Source: Phymorhynchus buccinoides (Eukaryota > Mollusca > Gastropoda > Neogastropoda > Raphitomidae). Taken from it: DNA of 64,000 nt. A program made the position numbers and the translations under genes. Shown here piece by piece: positions 1 to 11,844 of the stretch. Position 1 is the first letter of the stretch, and every line of letters begins with the position of its first letter. Location of the stretch: positions 16,499,068 through 16,563,067 of the forward strand of contig CM065704.1 of NCBI GenBank assembly GCA_017654935.2. Direction: 5' to 3'. The notes under the pieces are model-generated. The model had not been told where the DNA came from, made no database searches, and saw nothing but the letters and a program-made list of their open reading frames with translations.

Positions 1-338
1 CATCAACATTTTTATCTTATGTATCTCTCAAAACATCCAGGATTGCTGCAACAACTCACTTATTTCCAAATAATAAGTATTTAATAGAGAAATGGCAAGA
101 TAACGGGGCAAGGGTTAATGTTAGCAACGACCTTTTGAGAATGGCTCACTAGTTGTATGCATTCGCACACACCAAATATATCACACCATGCGTAAGCATG
201 AGCTTGCACGCATGCCCATACACACACACAGAGGCACATTCATTCTGAGTTAGTCTTTTAATCCTTGGCTTATTCCTTTTAAATCTTGTACCCCCTTCGT
301 AGAAAGATGAATTACATGTGCAGCTAAGTCTGTCTCTT
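1..338. other. No gene recognised
   Basis: AT-rich sequence with a short (CA)n-like run near 220-232. I see no splice-bounded coding exon. If gene 1 follows the plan of gene 2, its alternative 3' exons should lie further left, outside the window. Confidence 0.4.
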
Positions 339-742
339 AAACAAGCGCGAAATCGCAATAGTTTGTGGCACGCGGTCTATTTTTACCACTCCAACCATGT
401 TACCTCCCCTGGCTTTTCAATAATTTTAATCTGTAAACCAGAATGTTATCTCTGCACCATTTCGTAACTTTTTATATCTTTTGGAAAACATTTAAAACTA
501 TGTATCCTACTTATACTCATCAAAAGAAGCACCGCATACTCGTCGTGTCTGTTGTAGTGTCTGTATTACGTATGTTTATTATTTTGTACGCTTTTAAAAT
601 ACATCATTTTAGAGAGCGGCCTCAATTTGAAGTGTAGCCTCGATTTGAAGTGCGACAATTTTGTCAAAATGTGCGACAATTTTGGACCGACAGACCGACC
701 GACCGACCGACAAAGTGAGTTATAGGTTTGAGCCACAAACAA
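339..742 (+). repeat. Dispersed repeat family R1, copy 1
   Basis: About 400 bp, repeated at 3684-4086 (same strand) and 32727-33142 (opposite strand). It starts AAACAAGCGCGAAATCGCAA and ends in a run of GACCGACC repeats followed by GAGCCACAAAC. The ends carry GTTTGTGGC and its complement, suggesting a non-autonomous DNA element. The small open frames inside are not conserved as proteins. Confidence 0.75.
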
Positions 743-761
743 AAATGTGTGCGACAAATAC

Positions 762-913
762 CATATTTTACGGACTACAAGGCGCACCCCCCAAATTTTA
801 CACAAAATTCAAATTTTGTTATTATAGTTTCTTACTATATTATCAACATTATAAGGTGCAGGGGTCTCAATCTAGGAGAGAAAAAAATTGCCTTATAGTC
901 AGTAAAATACAGT
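762..913. mobile_element. MITE of the 'TTTTACGGACTATAAGGCG' family, copy a
   Basis: Short element whose ends are inverted copies of TATTTTACGGACTAYAAGGCGC. At least five more copies lie at 35811-36163, 39053-39216, 40874-41333, 46522-46662 and 63394-63632. There is no coding capacity. Confidence 0.7.
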
Positions 914-1453
914 AAGCACTGCCACACATTTCCGGATAAATCGTTGATCTTTTAACAAGTCCTATTACAGCTGTACTCCAACCTCATAACAATAGTCCAA
1001 TTACAAATGCGATAACTTTGAAGATGACACATTTCTACTGAAATTGAAACGAGGTAGACAGTCTTTACTCTTTTTCTTTCCATGACAGCTCTTCATGATG
1101 AAACCAACTGAATCAGTGAATGTCAAAAATAAAATAAAAAACATCTGACAGTCTAGTACAAGCAGGTCTAGTCTTGTTTTTATGCTTAGCTGAACTTTTC
1201 TTATATTCTTATTTTTGTTATATTCCATGCCTATTGGAAGCTTACTGTAGATGCTTGGCTTTGTTTGTTGTTGAAATTGTTGTTTTTAAGCTTGCGTGTA
1301 TTTTTGTAATTGGTTCAATTTTTGCATGTTATCTAAAATCACTATTCGTGTGAAAAGACATTAAAGATTCATTCTTATATTCCTTGCTTTTCTTATTTTA
1401 ACTTTTTATTAATTTTGCAATTCCATCAAAACTCATCAGGTATTTCACTTATG
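914..1453. other. No gene recognised
   Basis: AT-rich sequence with no exon, RNA gene or clear repeat that I can support. Confidence 0.4.
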
Positions 1454-2001
1454 ATTAATCAGGGTTCATAGCCAAACAGCATCCTAATTTTCGCAAACTT
1501 TCCCCAAACTTTCAAAGCCCAACTTTTTTTCCCAAATCGAAGGTTTTTCGGAAAGCGCACAATATGCCGAGCGCTTGTTGGTTGCATCATTTCGCAGCCA
1601 TACTTTATATGCAGAATTTTCGAGCCAAAGCTCACTGAAGACACATTTGCCCGGCAATTGTGCGCTACGCGTAAAGATCGGATGTCTTTAAAGGGAAGCA
1701 ACTCGCTTCAATTCCGGAAAAAAAATAGAAAGTAAGTCGCACCGATCGTATGCATAAAAATATTCATTTTAATTTTTATTTCATAATTATAATTTTTTTC
1801 TTGGCACGATGATTCAAAATTATGGTCCTGGGCGATTTGGGGGGCAGATTGATGAAGATTTGACAGTAGCTGAAAATTCACAAACTTTCAAAGACACTAC
1901 TCTTGGTTTTTCATTTTTCACAAACTTTCATGGGCCTTGAAAATGAAGTCTATTTTCCCCAAACCTTCCCAAACTTTCCCAACTGCTGTGAACCCTGTTA
2001 A
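1454..2001. mobile_element. MITE with ATTAAYCAGGGTTCA-type inverted ends
   Basis: The left end reads ATTAATCAGGGTTCATAGC and the right end GCTGTGAACCCTGTTAAT, an inverted match with small differences. Both interior flanks are rich in CAAACTTTCCC motifs in opposing order. An open frame on the minus strand (1459-1701) is a by-product of the repeat. Confidence 0.6.
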
Positions 2002-2260
2002 TGAAAAAAGGAGAAGAAAGGAAACACTATTTTCGATCGCTAAGGCTGTCAAGCACCAATAACCTCCCTTATATGCAGACATGCACACATAAAACTACTG
2101 TCAAAGCCAGACAACAAACAGCACAAACACTTTTTCATAAACAACATCCACAGCAAGCCGCAGGAAAAGAAGACGCCACAATCACACAGAAAACAAATCT
2201 GTAAGTGTCTGATGCACAGAAAACTCGAAAATTCTCAAAAAAAAGAAAACAAATACTTAC

Positions 2261-2512
2261 TTCCACTCGTGGACGCCAGCGACTGCCCCTGAGGATCTGC
2301 CAGCGAAGGACCAGGAATGGTGGAAGATGCTGAGGAGGAAGAGGGCATCCCGGGAGCGTTGGAGTGCATCATCACCGGGAAGGGCTGCTGGTGGTGGTGC
2401 TGGTGCTGGTGCATCTGATCCTGACCCTCCTCCACCAGGTCTGTGCCTTCCACCTTGCCCACACGGTCCAGACTCTCCATCACCACGTTGCTGAAGTCTG
2501 GCGTCTGTATAT
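2261..2512 (-). CDS. Gene 1, common exon 2 (paralogue of gene 2 exon 2)
   Basis: Internal exon of 252 nt (84 codons) on the minus strand. The acceptor reads CCCGCCTCAG and the donor GGAA|GTAAGT, a near-consensus site. Entry and exit are both phase 1, matching exon 2 of gene 2. The peptide starts DIQTPDFSNVVMESL, which aligns with ELASPDLKIPLMESS of gene 2; a His/Gln-rich stretch (HQHQHHHQQ) and a Ser/Pro-rich end follow. It looks like a disordered linker between the conserved N-terminal domain and a downstream module. The phase 1 donor would need a 3' exon left of position 1, which is outside the window. Function unknown; a nuclear regulator is inferred from exon 1. Confidence 0.8.
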
Positions 2513-2899
2513 CTGAGGCGGGAAGAAAAGTACAAACAAAATATTCTAAATGTTGCATAAGCAGTGATGCACCGAAGATCGAAAAGTGGTAGGACAAACT
2601 GTCTTGAGGCAAGAGAAATCAAAAGGGCAAAGCGTTCCAGTGTTAAAAATTTAATAAGACATTTGTCCTGACAGGGGAAAACACACACATCCTAAATTTT
2701 AATAGGTCAATATCCTATGACCGGGGCCTCGGGACATCACTGCTGATAAGTGGAGAGGCTAAAGCACATACATACAGAAACATGTGTATGATGCACACAA
2801 AACGCAAACAAAAAAGGGCAATATGAATGACACTACGTTGATGATGCCAGCACACACGTAACGGCACAAGCTTGTAGTTGTAAGCACACACACACTGTA

Positions 2900-2968
<69 letters not shown>
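2900..2968. repeat. (CA)n microsatellite in intron 2-side of gene 1 exon 2
   Basis: About 34 uninterrupted CA dinucleotides. Open frames of poly-Val/Cys here are repeat translation only. Confidence 0.95.
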
Positions 2969-2970
<2 letters not shown>

Positions 2971-3248
2971 ATTTGACTTGATTTGACTTGACACAGAGGC
3001 GACACTTGCATTGGCTTGACGTTTTAGTGCTGCAGCCAAAAGGATTGGTTGGCCTTTTAGAGACCTTCCACAGTGACAATTCCAGCTCTCCTCTCAACTA
3101 ATTCCTTTGGTTAAGAGAAGGAATGTACCCTGGGCCAAATATCTCCACTGTAAACAAATTTTAGCCCAGTAACCCAGAATAGCAGCAGTCCCCTCTGCTG
3201 CCTGGCAGTCACAGGTGGAAACGACAGACAGGCATACATTCTTCAGTT

Positions 3249-3682
3249 AAGGCCTTCGCACACTAGCATCAGGCGTCAATTGTTTCTCAGAGCAACGCCT
3301 TGACGCGTTGACGCCTTCATCACAGCACACATTGTAGCGAGGCAGTGGTGTTCTCACACACAACTCTTGTCGCTTCGCCTCTTGTCGCGCGAACTTCCTT
3401 ATTTGGAAAGCAAGGAAAGATTACTCTAGCGTCAAACCTCCTCCTAGAAACAACAGTATTTTTTTTCTTCAATCAGAGTTATGGTCCTTCCGTCCGTTGT
3501 GATTGGCTAGTTTCACGATCTCTGCGATCTTGAGCATCAAAATTAGAGCCGCTTCTATTCTCGAGCAACACAAAATCCTGCCGCGCCGCAAATCTCTAAC
3601 ACGCAAGCGGCGCATCAAACTGCACCTTGCAGCAAAAAATCGCCGCGATCTCGAGATCTTGACGCTAGTGTGCGAAGCCCTT
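3249..3682. mobile_element. MITE with AAGGSCTTCGCACACTAGC inverted ends
   Basis: The left end AAGGCCTTCGCACACTAGC recurs inverted at the right as GCTAGTGTGCGAAGCCCTTT. The element is about 430 bp, lies in the intron between gene 1 exons 1 and 2, and abuts the R1 repeat that starts at 3684. No transposase is encoded. Confidence 0.75.
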
Positions 3683-3683
3683 T

Positions 3684-4086
3684 AAACAAGCGCGGAATCG
3701 CAATAGTTTGTGGCACGCAGTCTATTTTTACCACTCCAATCAATAATTTTAATCTGTAAACCAGAATGTTATCTCTGCACCATTTCGTAACTTTTTGTAT
3801 CTTTTGGAAAACATTTAAAACTATTTATCCTACTTATACTCATTGAAAGAAGCACCGCATACTCGTCGTGTCTGTTGCAGTGTCTGTATTACGTATGTTT
3901 ATTATTTTGTACGCTTTAAAATACATCATTTTAAAGAGCAGCCTCAATTTGAAGTGCAGCCTCGATTTGAAGTGCGACAATTTTGTAGCCTCGATTTGAA
4001 GTGCGACAATTTTGGACCGACCGACTGACCGACAGACAGACCGACCGACAAAGTGACTAATAGGTTTGTGGCTTGAGCCACAAACA
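3684..4086 (+). repeat. Dispersed repeat family R1, copy 2
   Basis: Closely matches 339-742, with an extra repeat of the CAATTTTG / CGATTTGAAGTG segment near 3980-4015. It lies in the gene 1 intron. Confidence 0.75.
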
Positions 4087-4087
4087 A

Positions 4088-5215
4088 TAAATTTCTTCAG
4101 TTAAATAAATGCAGTCAATCACTCTTCTGTTTCTTCAGTTAAATAAATAGAGTCAATAATTCGTCTATTTCTTCAGTTATTTTATAAATGCAGTCAATCA
4201 ATCATTCTTCTATTTCTTCAGTTAAATAAATACACTTATACAGTCAATCATTCTTCAATTTCTTCAGTTCAATAAATTTTATGCAGTGCCAGTCAATCAT
4301 TCTTCGATTTCTTTAGTTAAATAAATGCAGTGAATCATTCTTCTATTTTCTTCAGTTAAATAAATGCAGTGAATCATTCTTCTATTTTCTTCAGTTAAAT
4401 AAATGCAATGAATCATTCTTCTATTTTCTTCAGTTAAATAAATGCAGTGAATCATATCTTCTATTTCTTCAGTTAAATAAATGCAGTCAATCACTCTTCT
4501 ATTTCTTCAGTTAAATAAATGCAGTGAATCATTCTTCTATTTCTTCAGTTAAATAAATGCAGTCAATCATTCTTCTAATTCAGATTTGTAATACTATACA
4601 TATCTGTATTGTTACAAATTTGGGACTTTGCTGGTGTTGCATTGCCTCCAGGATCTCCCAATCGTCCTGCAAAACAAGGGGTCCAATGGACTCCTTCACT
4701 TACAGCATAGACTATAGAGGGTCCTAGAGGCAGGATAGAGGGTCCCAATGGCATTGTGAACGCTAAAATAAAAGAATTTTTCTAGTGCATCCCTGGCACA
4801 TTCTTTTAGATGGTCCTTCAGAATTTCAGTGCTTCGTAGACCCTCAAATTGGGGTCCCTGGGAGCGCTGGATCTACTAATGTCCCATATGTGTCTGTTCC
4901 AGACTGGAGGAGGACGTTAAACAAATTTTCATTAATTCTTCTATTTCTTCAGCTAAATAAATGCAGTCAATCATTCCTCTATATAAATATATTATCTATT
5001 TCTTCAATTAAATAAATGCAGTCAATCATTCTTCTATTTCTTCCGTTAAATAAATGCAGTCAATCATTCCTCTATATCTATTTCTTCCGTTAAATAAATG
5101 CAGTCAATCATTCCTCTAATATCTATTATCTATTTCTTCCATTAAATAAATGCAGTCAATCATTCTTCTATTTCTTCCGTTAAATAAATGCAGTCAATCA
5201 TTCTTCTATTTACAG
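4088..5215. repeat. 38-41 bp minisatellite, interrupted
   Basis: Imperfect tandem copies of CTTCTATTTCTTCAGTTAAA + TAAATGCAGTCAATCATT. They run from 4088 to about 4575 and again from about 4935 to 5215, right next to the exon 1 donor of gene 1. A dispersed element of the GGGTCCC family (about 4576-4935) splits the array. Copies differ in length by 1-13 bp, so this is older and less uniform than the other arrays here. Confidence 0.85.
4576..4935 (+). mobile_element. GGGTCCC-family element inside the minisatellite
   Basis: Contains the CTCCCAATCGTCCTGCAAAA + CAAGGGGTCC segment seen at 31970-32501 and, inverted, at 11104-11337. Its end (TGTCCCATATGTGTCTGTTC + CAGACTGGAGG) also matches 21500-21540, so it may be a composite of a MITE and a SINE tail. 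Confidence 0.55.
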
Positions 5216-5274
5216 TTGAGTTAGGCAGACAAACCATCCAAATCCAAACAATACACACACACACACAAAATCAC

Positions 5275-5956
5275 CTTGGCCAGCAGCAGCCATGCGTGAG
5301 GAAGAGTCCCCGAAAAACACAGTGGGTTCCTCATCGGGCTCCTCCTTGATTTCAATCACTTCAAGGTCAAAGTTCTGTTCACTGTCTTCTTGTCGACTTC
5401 GTTTGGCTGCTGCGGGCGAGGACCTCTCAAAGTGAGACTGCCAGGGGGCGCTCCTTCGCCGCCTGTCGGGAGATTCGCGGGCAACGCAGGATTTCTGTCT
5501 GTTGGATTCATATTTCCCCAATAATCTGTCGTGCGAATCGACGAAGCTGCCTGTTTGCGAGGGTTCACTATAGTCAGAGAAATGGCTTGAGCTATGTCTG
5601 TACGTCTCCGAGTCACTTTCTTCACTCACACTCGCGGACTGTTTGTGTTTCTGGCGATTGCGGTTGGAAGAGTCGCTCGCACTTTTCGGAGGCTGGGAGT
5701 GGTAGCTGTGACTCGCAAAAACCGTGGCGCCTTCGCTGATGGATTTGCTGACTTCTTCGGTCAAGACATAGTCCAGTTTCACATTGCGGTCGATGTTCAG
5801 GTGAATGTGGCCGATGACTTCAATGCTGGTGGAAAAGTCGATGTAGCCATTGCATAGCGCCTGGATGGATTTTACCAAGGAAGAAACAAATTTAGAAGCC
5901 TGTCCCTCATCCATTGCCTTGCCGAGTCGATGAGCAACGCGCGTCTTTCTCCGTTT
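5275..5956 (-). CDS. Gene 1, first coding exon: conserved N-terminal domain
   Basis: The ATG is at 5914-5912 and coding runs to 5275, where the donor CAAG|GTGATT leaves phase 1. An acceptor (GCTGTTGTGTGCAG) at 5957 shows a 5' UTR intron, as in gene 2. Residues 1-78 align with gene 2 at 54 of 78 positions, including LVKS, QALCNGYI, GHIHLNIDR and KLDYVLTEEV. A Ser-rich linker follows, then basic clusters (DRRRRSAP, AAAKRSRQ) that could be nuclear localisation signals, and IEIKEEPDEEP, a psi-K-x-E SUMO-type site with acidic tail. The start codon was chosen because conservation begins exactly there; the longer open frame upstream crosses the acceptor. I do not recognise the N-terminal domain and it is not BTB. 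A nuclear transcriptional regulator is my inference. Confidence 0.88.
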
Positions 5957-6097
5957 CTGCACACAACAGCAAAAAAGAAGACAGTACTCAACATGCATGT
6001 GTTCTGCGCGTTTTGGGAATGAGGTACAAAGTTGGAATTCCCACTTTGTCCGTCCTATAATGGGACGACTGAAAGGCAAAGCGGCGCAAAAACGAAA

Positions 6098-6223
6098 ATG
6101 TCAGATTGCGACGAGCTGGCCCATCGGGCTAAAATAAAAGAAATAACGAAGAAAGCTGCTCAGGCGTCAAACACAAAAATTATTTCAAAGGACAAATACA
6201 ATAAGATTGTTTCTTTTTTTTAA
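6098..6223 (+). pseudogene. Possible transposon-protein N-terminal fragment
   Basis: An open stretch ending KIISKDKYNKIVSFF and a stop. 'ISKxKYxxIVxxL' is a pattern I associate with N-terminal regions of integrase-type mobile-element proteins in molluscs. It is only about 42 codons and has no downstream continuation. It could equally be chance; it would be a truncated remnant at best. Confidence 0.25.
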
Positions 6224-6664
6224 ATGAACTGCGTCTGTTTCATGACAACTTCCAACTTCCATGCTCGACTTTCATTAGAGTGGGCCAAACAACACCAAGG
6301 GAAATAAATCCGCGCCTCTGACGTGAAAAAGCTAGTTCCGTAGAATACTGCATTTTAATCTGTTATTATCCAGTCATGTTGGCAATATATATAGAGTTGA
6401 GAAACTTAAACTAAAAATTCTTTAAGCTAGAAAATGATATAAAGAATAACAGTTTGAACACCAAGCTCACAATTCCAGCTTTGTTGCACATTCTCACTTT
6501 GCGCACAGGGTAGGCAAAATTCCGGAATTGTCCGTGAAAGGGGGGCAATTCTAGAATTGGTTGCGCAAAGTTGGAACTTTGTCCCGTCCAATTCTGGAAT
6601 TGTACCGCATTCCGAAAACGTGCAGAACACATGCATTGAATGCACTTTGAATTGATGTTCTTCC

Positions 6665-7515
6665 ACATAGGGTTAGAATCAGCTTAGGAATATTTACATC
6701 AAAGAAAAATAATGAAAAAATAAAAAAACAAAGAAAAACGAACTGAAACATATTTCGTTCAATGTCCACAGAGCTTAATCTAGGATTTCTGAAAAAGAGG
6801 GGCAGTCAGTCCCCCCCTCATATAAAAAAAAAAGGGGGACACTCCCCCCTATCCAACCCCACATCACAAACTTCAAACACAATGTACATTGCATCCCTGT
6901 CTCAATCTTCGTCAGCCACGGCCACTTTTTCAACCAGTCATTTTGGAACCGATGTTCCTTTGCACTGCCACTGTTGTTTTAGATGTAGAAGCCTTTTCTT
7001 CGAGGTCTTCACACTCGCTTGGAACATGATGATTTTGTTTTTCACTTTGCCTCCGCGAAAATCAAAATCAAACAGGGTCCCTGCCCGCTTCATTTTGAAG
7101 AACATTCAAGATGGCGGCCGAAACTCTCGCAACTTCCTGTCGGTAGAACGAGAAGAACGCGATTGGTTGATTAACACTAACATTTTGTCAAGAACCAATG
7201 AAATGTCAAGAAATCCTTCACTCCTGCTTGATACTTTCAGTTTGTCCAGACGACGGGCTTAGCAGACGACGAAGGTCTTCCAGCATCGATCGGTAAAAAC
7301 AGCTGACCGTTCTGCAAATGTGCGGGACTCGGCCCGCTCCCCGCGCCGATTATCGTGGGAAGGAACAAAATTTTGGGGGATTTTACCAATCCCGCGCTCT
7401 AGATTAAGCTCTGTGTCCACCGCTGCAAAGTCAGCAGATTAGTGTTGTAAACGGTGCCGAAAGGAAAACAAATGGTGGACTTAGCATTCACACTGTTGTC
7501 TTGAGCGGCTGTTTT
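6665..7515. repeat. Dispersed repeat interrupted by a nested MITE
   Basis: The outer halves (about 6665-6768 and 7414-7515) match a continuous copy at about 25865-26085: GGTTAGAATC..., then TGTCCACCGCTGCAAAGTCAG and ACAAATGG.CC.ACTTA. The interior 645 bp is the MITE listed separately. Confidence 0.7.
6769..7413. mobile_element. MITE, TIR CAGAGCTTAATCTAG, 6-bp target duplication TGTCCA
   Basis: The left end is CAGAGCTTAATCTAG and the right end is its exact reverse complement. TGTCCA lies on both sides (6763-6768 and 7414-7419), and the uninterrupted relative at 25.9 kb supports the empty site. CAG-type termini suggest the hAT superfamily, though the duplication is 6 bp rather than the usual 8. 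No transposase is visible. The 166-codon open frame over it is not convincing. Confidence 0.8.
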
Positions 7516-7689
7516 TAAGGTTAAAGTTAATTCATAACACACACACACACACACACCATTTGATGAAAATAGCTCAAAACTGATTATAACCCTATCCGCG
7601 TATCCCTTACCCGAGTCTAGGCGAAACTTGCATGAAATCGGCGCAGATAATAATGGGGCTTGAAATAGGATTTAACCATCACACGTCAT

Positions 7690-8175
7690 GGACATGAGAT
7701 TGAAGGAGTGGGGAAGACATGTGTTTTGGGTAAAGGTCAAGATGTGCTACCCCCCCTACATTTCTCGGTTAATTGTATTTTTCCGTTTTTGCCTTTCTTT
7801 CTTAAAGCTGTATTTTTTTTTTTTAGGAACCTTTTTAGCTAATAACCTTTTTGGAATACTAAATCTAGCCCTAACCCTAACCCTACCCCCCACCCTATAA
7901 GACGGAAAAACGCAACGAACCACAACTGTGACAAATCGCGGTGTACTGCAGTACATAGTGGGGGGTAGGGTTAGGCTTAGGGCTAGGGTTAGGGTTAGGC
8001 CTTAGGGTTACCGGTTAGTATTCCAAAAAGAGAATTAGCTCAAAATGTTCCTAAAATACAGCTTTATGTATGGCAAGAAAGGCAAAAACGGAAAAATACA
8101 ATTAACCGAGAAATGCAGGGGTGGTGGCACATCTTTACCTTTACCGTGTTTTGTAGCTTCAAATGTTTGAGAGGA
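7690..8175. repeat. Fold-back element with telomere-like arms, copy 1
   Basis: A long inverted repeat: GCACAT/ATGTGC...CCGAGAAATG... arms, then GGAATACTAA, then (CCCTAA)n on one side answered by (TTAGGG)n, TTAGTATTCC and CATTTCTCGG on the other. The centre contains GTACTGCAGTAC. A left-truncated copy is at about 51080-51345. The TTAGGG tracts are short and imperfect and belong to the element, not to a telomere. Confidence 0.75.
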
Positions 8176-8684
8176 TCTGGAAAAGCGCCAGAGATAAACT
8201 GTAAAATAAGCCAAAGGTCGGGTCAAGGCAATAAGAAATTTTAGGCAGAGACTAGGGTTACGGGCCCGTATTTCACATTCTCCAGGCTACGGGTACGGGT
8301 CTCAATCACGGGACGCAAAAATTGTGCGCAAATGTCTTCAAAAATCTTAACCCTATCCCTCCCAGGTTCTCACAGGTTCCTTTCCGCTGGAAGCGAAGGC
8401 TAGCAGCCTGTAGCGGGTCTATGAATGTCCCTTAGTTGGTCAGATCGCTCCACATTTTGGGAGCCTCTTGTCTGACTCTGAGGGTGGATGATGGCTCTGA
8501 ACTATGCTGGAAATGTCTGTAATACCTGTCTAACCTGCCCTTAAAAGTTAAGAATCACCTACCAAGATGCGTTAAATAAACGAAACAAGAAAAAGCATTT
8601 GTTGACGAAAAATTCGACTAGGATTAGGAAGAGTTACTATCCCTGAACATGGTCTGAGTGTTGCAACAACACCGTGTAGGGTTA

Positions 8685-8912
8685 ACATTCCTAGCTCGTT
8701 AAAATTCCTAGCTCGCTACTATGAGAGTGACTATTTGCAACAACCACAAATTTCACTTTTTCGTTACTTGAACCATTTACCTAACCCTAACCGAACCCTA
8801 TCCCTAACCCTAGAAAAAAGTGAAATTTGTCGTTCATGCTCAATGTCGCAAAATGCCACAAATGCTAGAAATAGTCAGTCATACTCATAGTATAGCGAGC
8901 TAGGAACTTTAA
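8685..8912. repeat. Fold-back element with AGCTCGCTA arms
   Basis: The arms contain CCTAGCTCGCTACTATGA / TATAGCGAGCTAGGAA and CAAATTTCACTTTTT / AAAAAGTGAAATTTG, around a centre of CCCTAACCC-like repeats. It is a divergent relative of the element nested at 8993-9225. Confidence 0.65.
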
Positions 8913-9705
8913 CCCTTTCACCGCCAAAGTCGCATTTTAGCACCACAGTGATTTAAAACCTATGTCACTAAAAGGGGTGTGCCTGTCGCATTAAAATAGG
9001 TAGCTCGTAAAAATAAGTAGCTCGCTACTATGACAGTGTGTATTTGCGACAACCACAAATTTCACTTTTTCTGTACTTTACTTTAACCATTTAACTAGCC
9101 CTAACCCTAACCCTATCCCTAACCCTAGAAAAAAGTGAAATTTGTGGTTCATGCTCAATGTCGCAAATACACACTGTCACAGGTAGCGAGCTACTTATTT
9201 TTACGAGCTACCTATTTTCATGCGACAGTGCCTAATATACGAAAACGAGTGAAAACGGGAGAAAACAGAAGCGAAAGTGCATTTTTGATCGTAAACAAGA
9301 ACAAAAAAATTTTTATTTGTCTAAACCCTTCCAATTTTTGCATAGATTTGATCTTTAATCGACTGTTGATCCATATTTAGATGTAATTTCCGATCTGCAT
9401 TTTTTTTTTATAAACCAGCTTCCGCTAGCCATTACTTCCGCCGACTGAACTTTTTTCCACTTCTCACAATTGTACCATACTATTAAATATTAATGAAACT
9501 TGGCAGAAAGGTTCCTTAGATGCTGCCCATGGTGTTAAAATTGACGTAATGACCCAAGATCAGCGTAATCCCTTTGAATCTTATTTTATATATAATATAG
9601 GCTGTCACAGAAGAATCCCCAATACTGCAGATGGATTTTGTTCTCTGCCCAGGTAAATGTAATGTTAACTTGTGGCTGAAATATGGCTGGCGGTGAAAGG
9701 GTTAA
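8909..9705. mobile_element. piggyBac-like MITE (TTAA...CCCTTTCACCGCCA), with nested fold-back
   Basis: TTAACCCTTTCACCGCCA at the left is answered by TGGCGGTGAAAGGGTTAA at the right. TTAA duplications and CCCTTT termini are typical of piggyBac. A second fold-back element with GAGCTACTTATTTTTACGAG arms (about 8993-9225) is inserted in it. The piggyBac-derived parts match other copies at 24.1, 28.6, 29.1, 38.1, 40.2, 43.6 and 44.2 kb. Confidence 0.75.
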
Positions 9706-11103
9706 CGAGCTAGGAATTTTAAAACCCGACACGCCGTACACGTAGTAGCAAGGCCCAACTGCAAGAGTTATCGAACGTGTTTTTGCCAAGAGTTATCCCC
9801 AAATCCGGTTTTGTGAAAACGTGTTCTGATGGGTTATTTCTGGCTCAGATAACAGCTTTTCTATTGGTCAAAGAGCTGAATACTCAACCAATAAAATTTG
9901 AGAAGACATGAAAGCTTCGGTGAATCAACATTAGAGTCGGCTGAAATCGCGGGAAGGAGTTGAAAAGTTGATAAATACACGTCTTTGTATCGCTATTTCC
10001 TACTACGGCACGACTCACCCGGTCGTGATCATATATTTCTGGTAGTTTAGACATTGCTTAAGAAAATCCTGTAAAAAAAAGAAGAGAAATGTGAGCAGGG
10101 CATGTCTAAAAAACGATTTTGGTGGATTTTGGTAAAGCGTTTTTTGCTGATTTGTGCCTGTGGTGTGGAGCTATTGCCTCGATCAGCAAGTCAGCAGTTT
10201 TTGTCTCGATCATTCAGGACATGGACAATGTTTGTTGTTGATATAGTTTGATTTAAACTCTAGCCTTTGTAATAATGTAGCTGGACATAATTATAAGCAG
10301 ATGATATTTCAGTCATTTTTTTATAGCTTTTATTGACAGCTCAGAGTCTGTGAGACTGAGAGCTCTCGTCACGAAGAGGTCACTCGCAGCTGAGCAGTTC
10401 CAGAGTTGTTTTTTTTGTTCCCTTTCTCCTGAAGAGAGACTCTTCTGCTTAAATTAATTTATAATTGCTTGTTGCTGGAAGTGGGGCCTGTTCCTTTCCA
10501 GGTGAACTGGGGGTTTAATGGTCTTAAGTTCTTAACCCAGTACAACTAAAAAACTACAAGCATTAAGCCTTTATTTCTTTATGAGTCTATCTGTCCCTCT
10601 TCTGTCTAACTCTAAGGCCTAACTTTTCAGTTTCTTCTCACTCTCAGGCTTTGAGCCTTTCTTTCTTTTCCGCAGACTATTATGTCGCTGTATTTGGGAG
10701 GATCTACGGGAATGCGTAAGACAACAAACTATCAAGAAGAAGGAAGTGGATAGGAGAAAAAGAAGAAATATAGAAAGTTTGGCCCAGCCAGCCAGGTCCC
10801 GCTAATCGGTCCCTAACATGATGCCGTGCCAAGCAGACTCAGCATGCAGGAAGCGTGTTGATCTTGTTGGGTGGTTGGCTGGTGGAGTTGATCAACTCGC
10901 CACACGTTTCCTAAATTCCTCCTTGTGTGAACAAACCCCCAAAACGTTATGTAGCCCCAACATAGGGGAGTCAAAGGAGACGTTTCATTGCCATTGGCCA
11001 CCCCTGGCCCTGCTCTCCTTGGCACCTACTTTCTGCGGGCTTTTGTTCTTTGTTCTGATGACTGATATGATGAATCACAGTTTCAGTTTTAGCACTCCTG
11101 TCT
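9706..11103. other. Intergenic, no gene recognised
   Basis: No splice-bounded exon or RNA gene is supported. A 109-codon open frame at 10818-11147 shows no recognisable motif and runs into the neighbouring MITE. Confidence 0.4.
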
Positions 11104-11337
11104 CAGGGCTCCCAGGGACCCCTATTTTGGGGTCTATGATTGTATGAAGCACTAAAATTCTACAGGACCCTCCAAAAGAATGTGCTGGGGGTCCCAGGGA
11201 TGCACTAGAAAAATTATTTTTAGCATTCGTAATGCCACTGGGAGTGGGACCCTCTATCCCGCCTCTTGGACCCTCTATAGTCACTAAGTGAAGGAGTCCC
11301 TGGGACCCCTTGTTTTGCGGGATGATTGGGAGCCCTG
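11104..11337 (-). mobile_element. GGGTCCC-family MITE, complete copy
   Basis: The ends are CAGGGCTCCCA and TGGGAGCCCTG. The five bases before and after are TGTCT on both sides, a probable target duplication. The interior is an inverted match to the copy at 31970-32501. Confidence 0.75.
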
Positions 11338-11844
11338 TGTCTGTCATGACGTGTAGTATTTTACATTTTTTATTTTGTTATTGTTAATGTACTATTGCTA
11401 CTAAGTCGAACAAGTGGCAAAGTCTCATTTAAAATTACTCTAATCAGGAGAATTTTTATTTATAATCATGACGTAAGCCTTTTAAGGTATAGCACATACG
11501 TTGGATCTGGGACAATCAGTCTGAAAATCTTATTCTTGTTACCTTTTACAGACAGTAGGATTTTTTTTTTAAACTGATGACTCAACGTTTATTGTTGGAG
11601 AATAAAGCAATCTTTCTTTCATTATTGTTAATGGTTTACACAACCTTAGATAAACCCATTAGTATTTTTCTTTATCATTATTGTCATAGTTATTCAATAC
11701 AACAGATTCCATTGTTTAATGTACATCATGCCTTGTTTTTCTTCATACAGGTGCCAGTTCTGTGTTGATGGTTATGTGTAGTTGTCTCCCTTGATCAAGG
11801 CTAGATCAGTATTCCACTTCATGTGGAGGCGTTTTTAATATATA

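Noticed and set aside
6762..7262. 166-codon plus-strand frame
   Set aside because: Starts at the edge of a MITE and shows low-complexity sequence without motif.
7860..8010. Interstitial telomere or chromosome end
   Set aside because: Only a few imperfect TTAGGG units in inverted arrangement, part of a fold-back element repeated at 51.1 kb.
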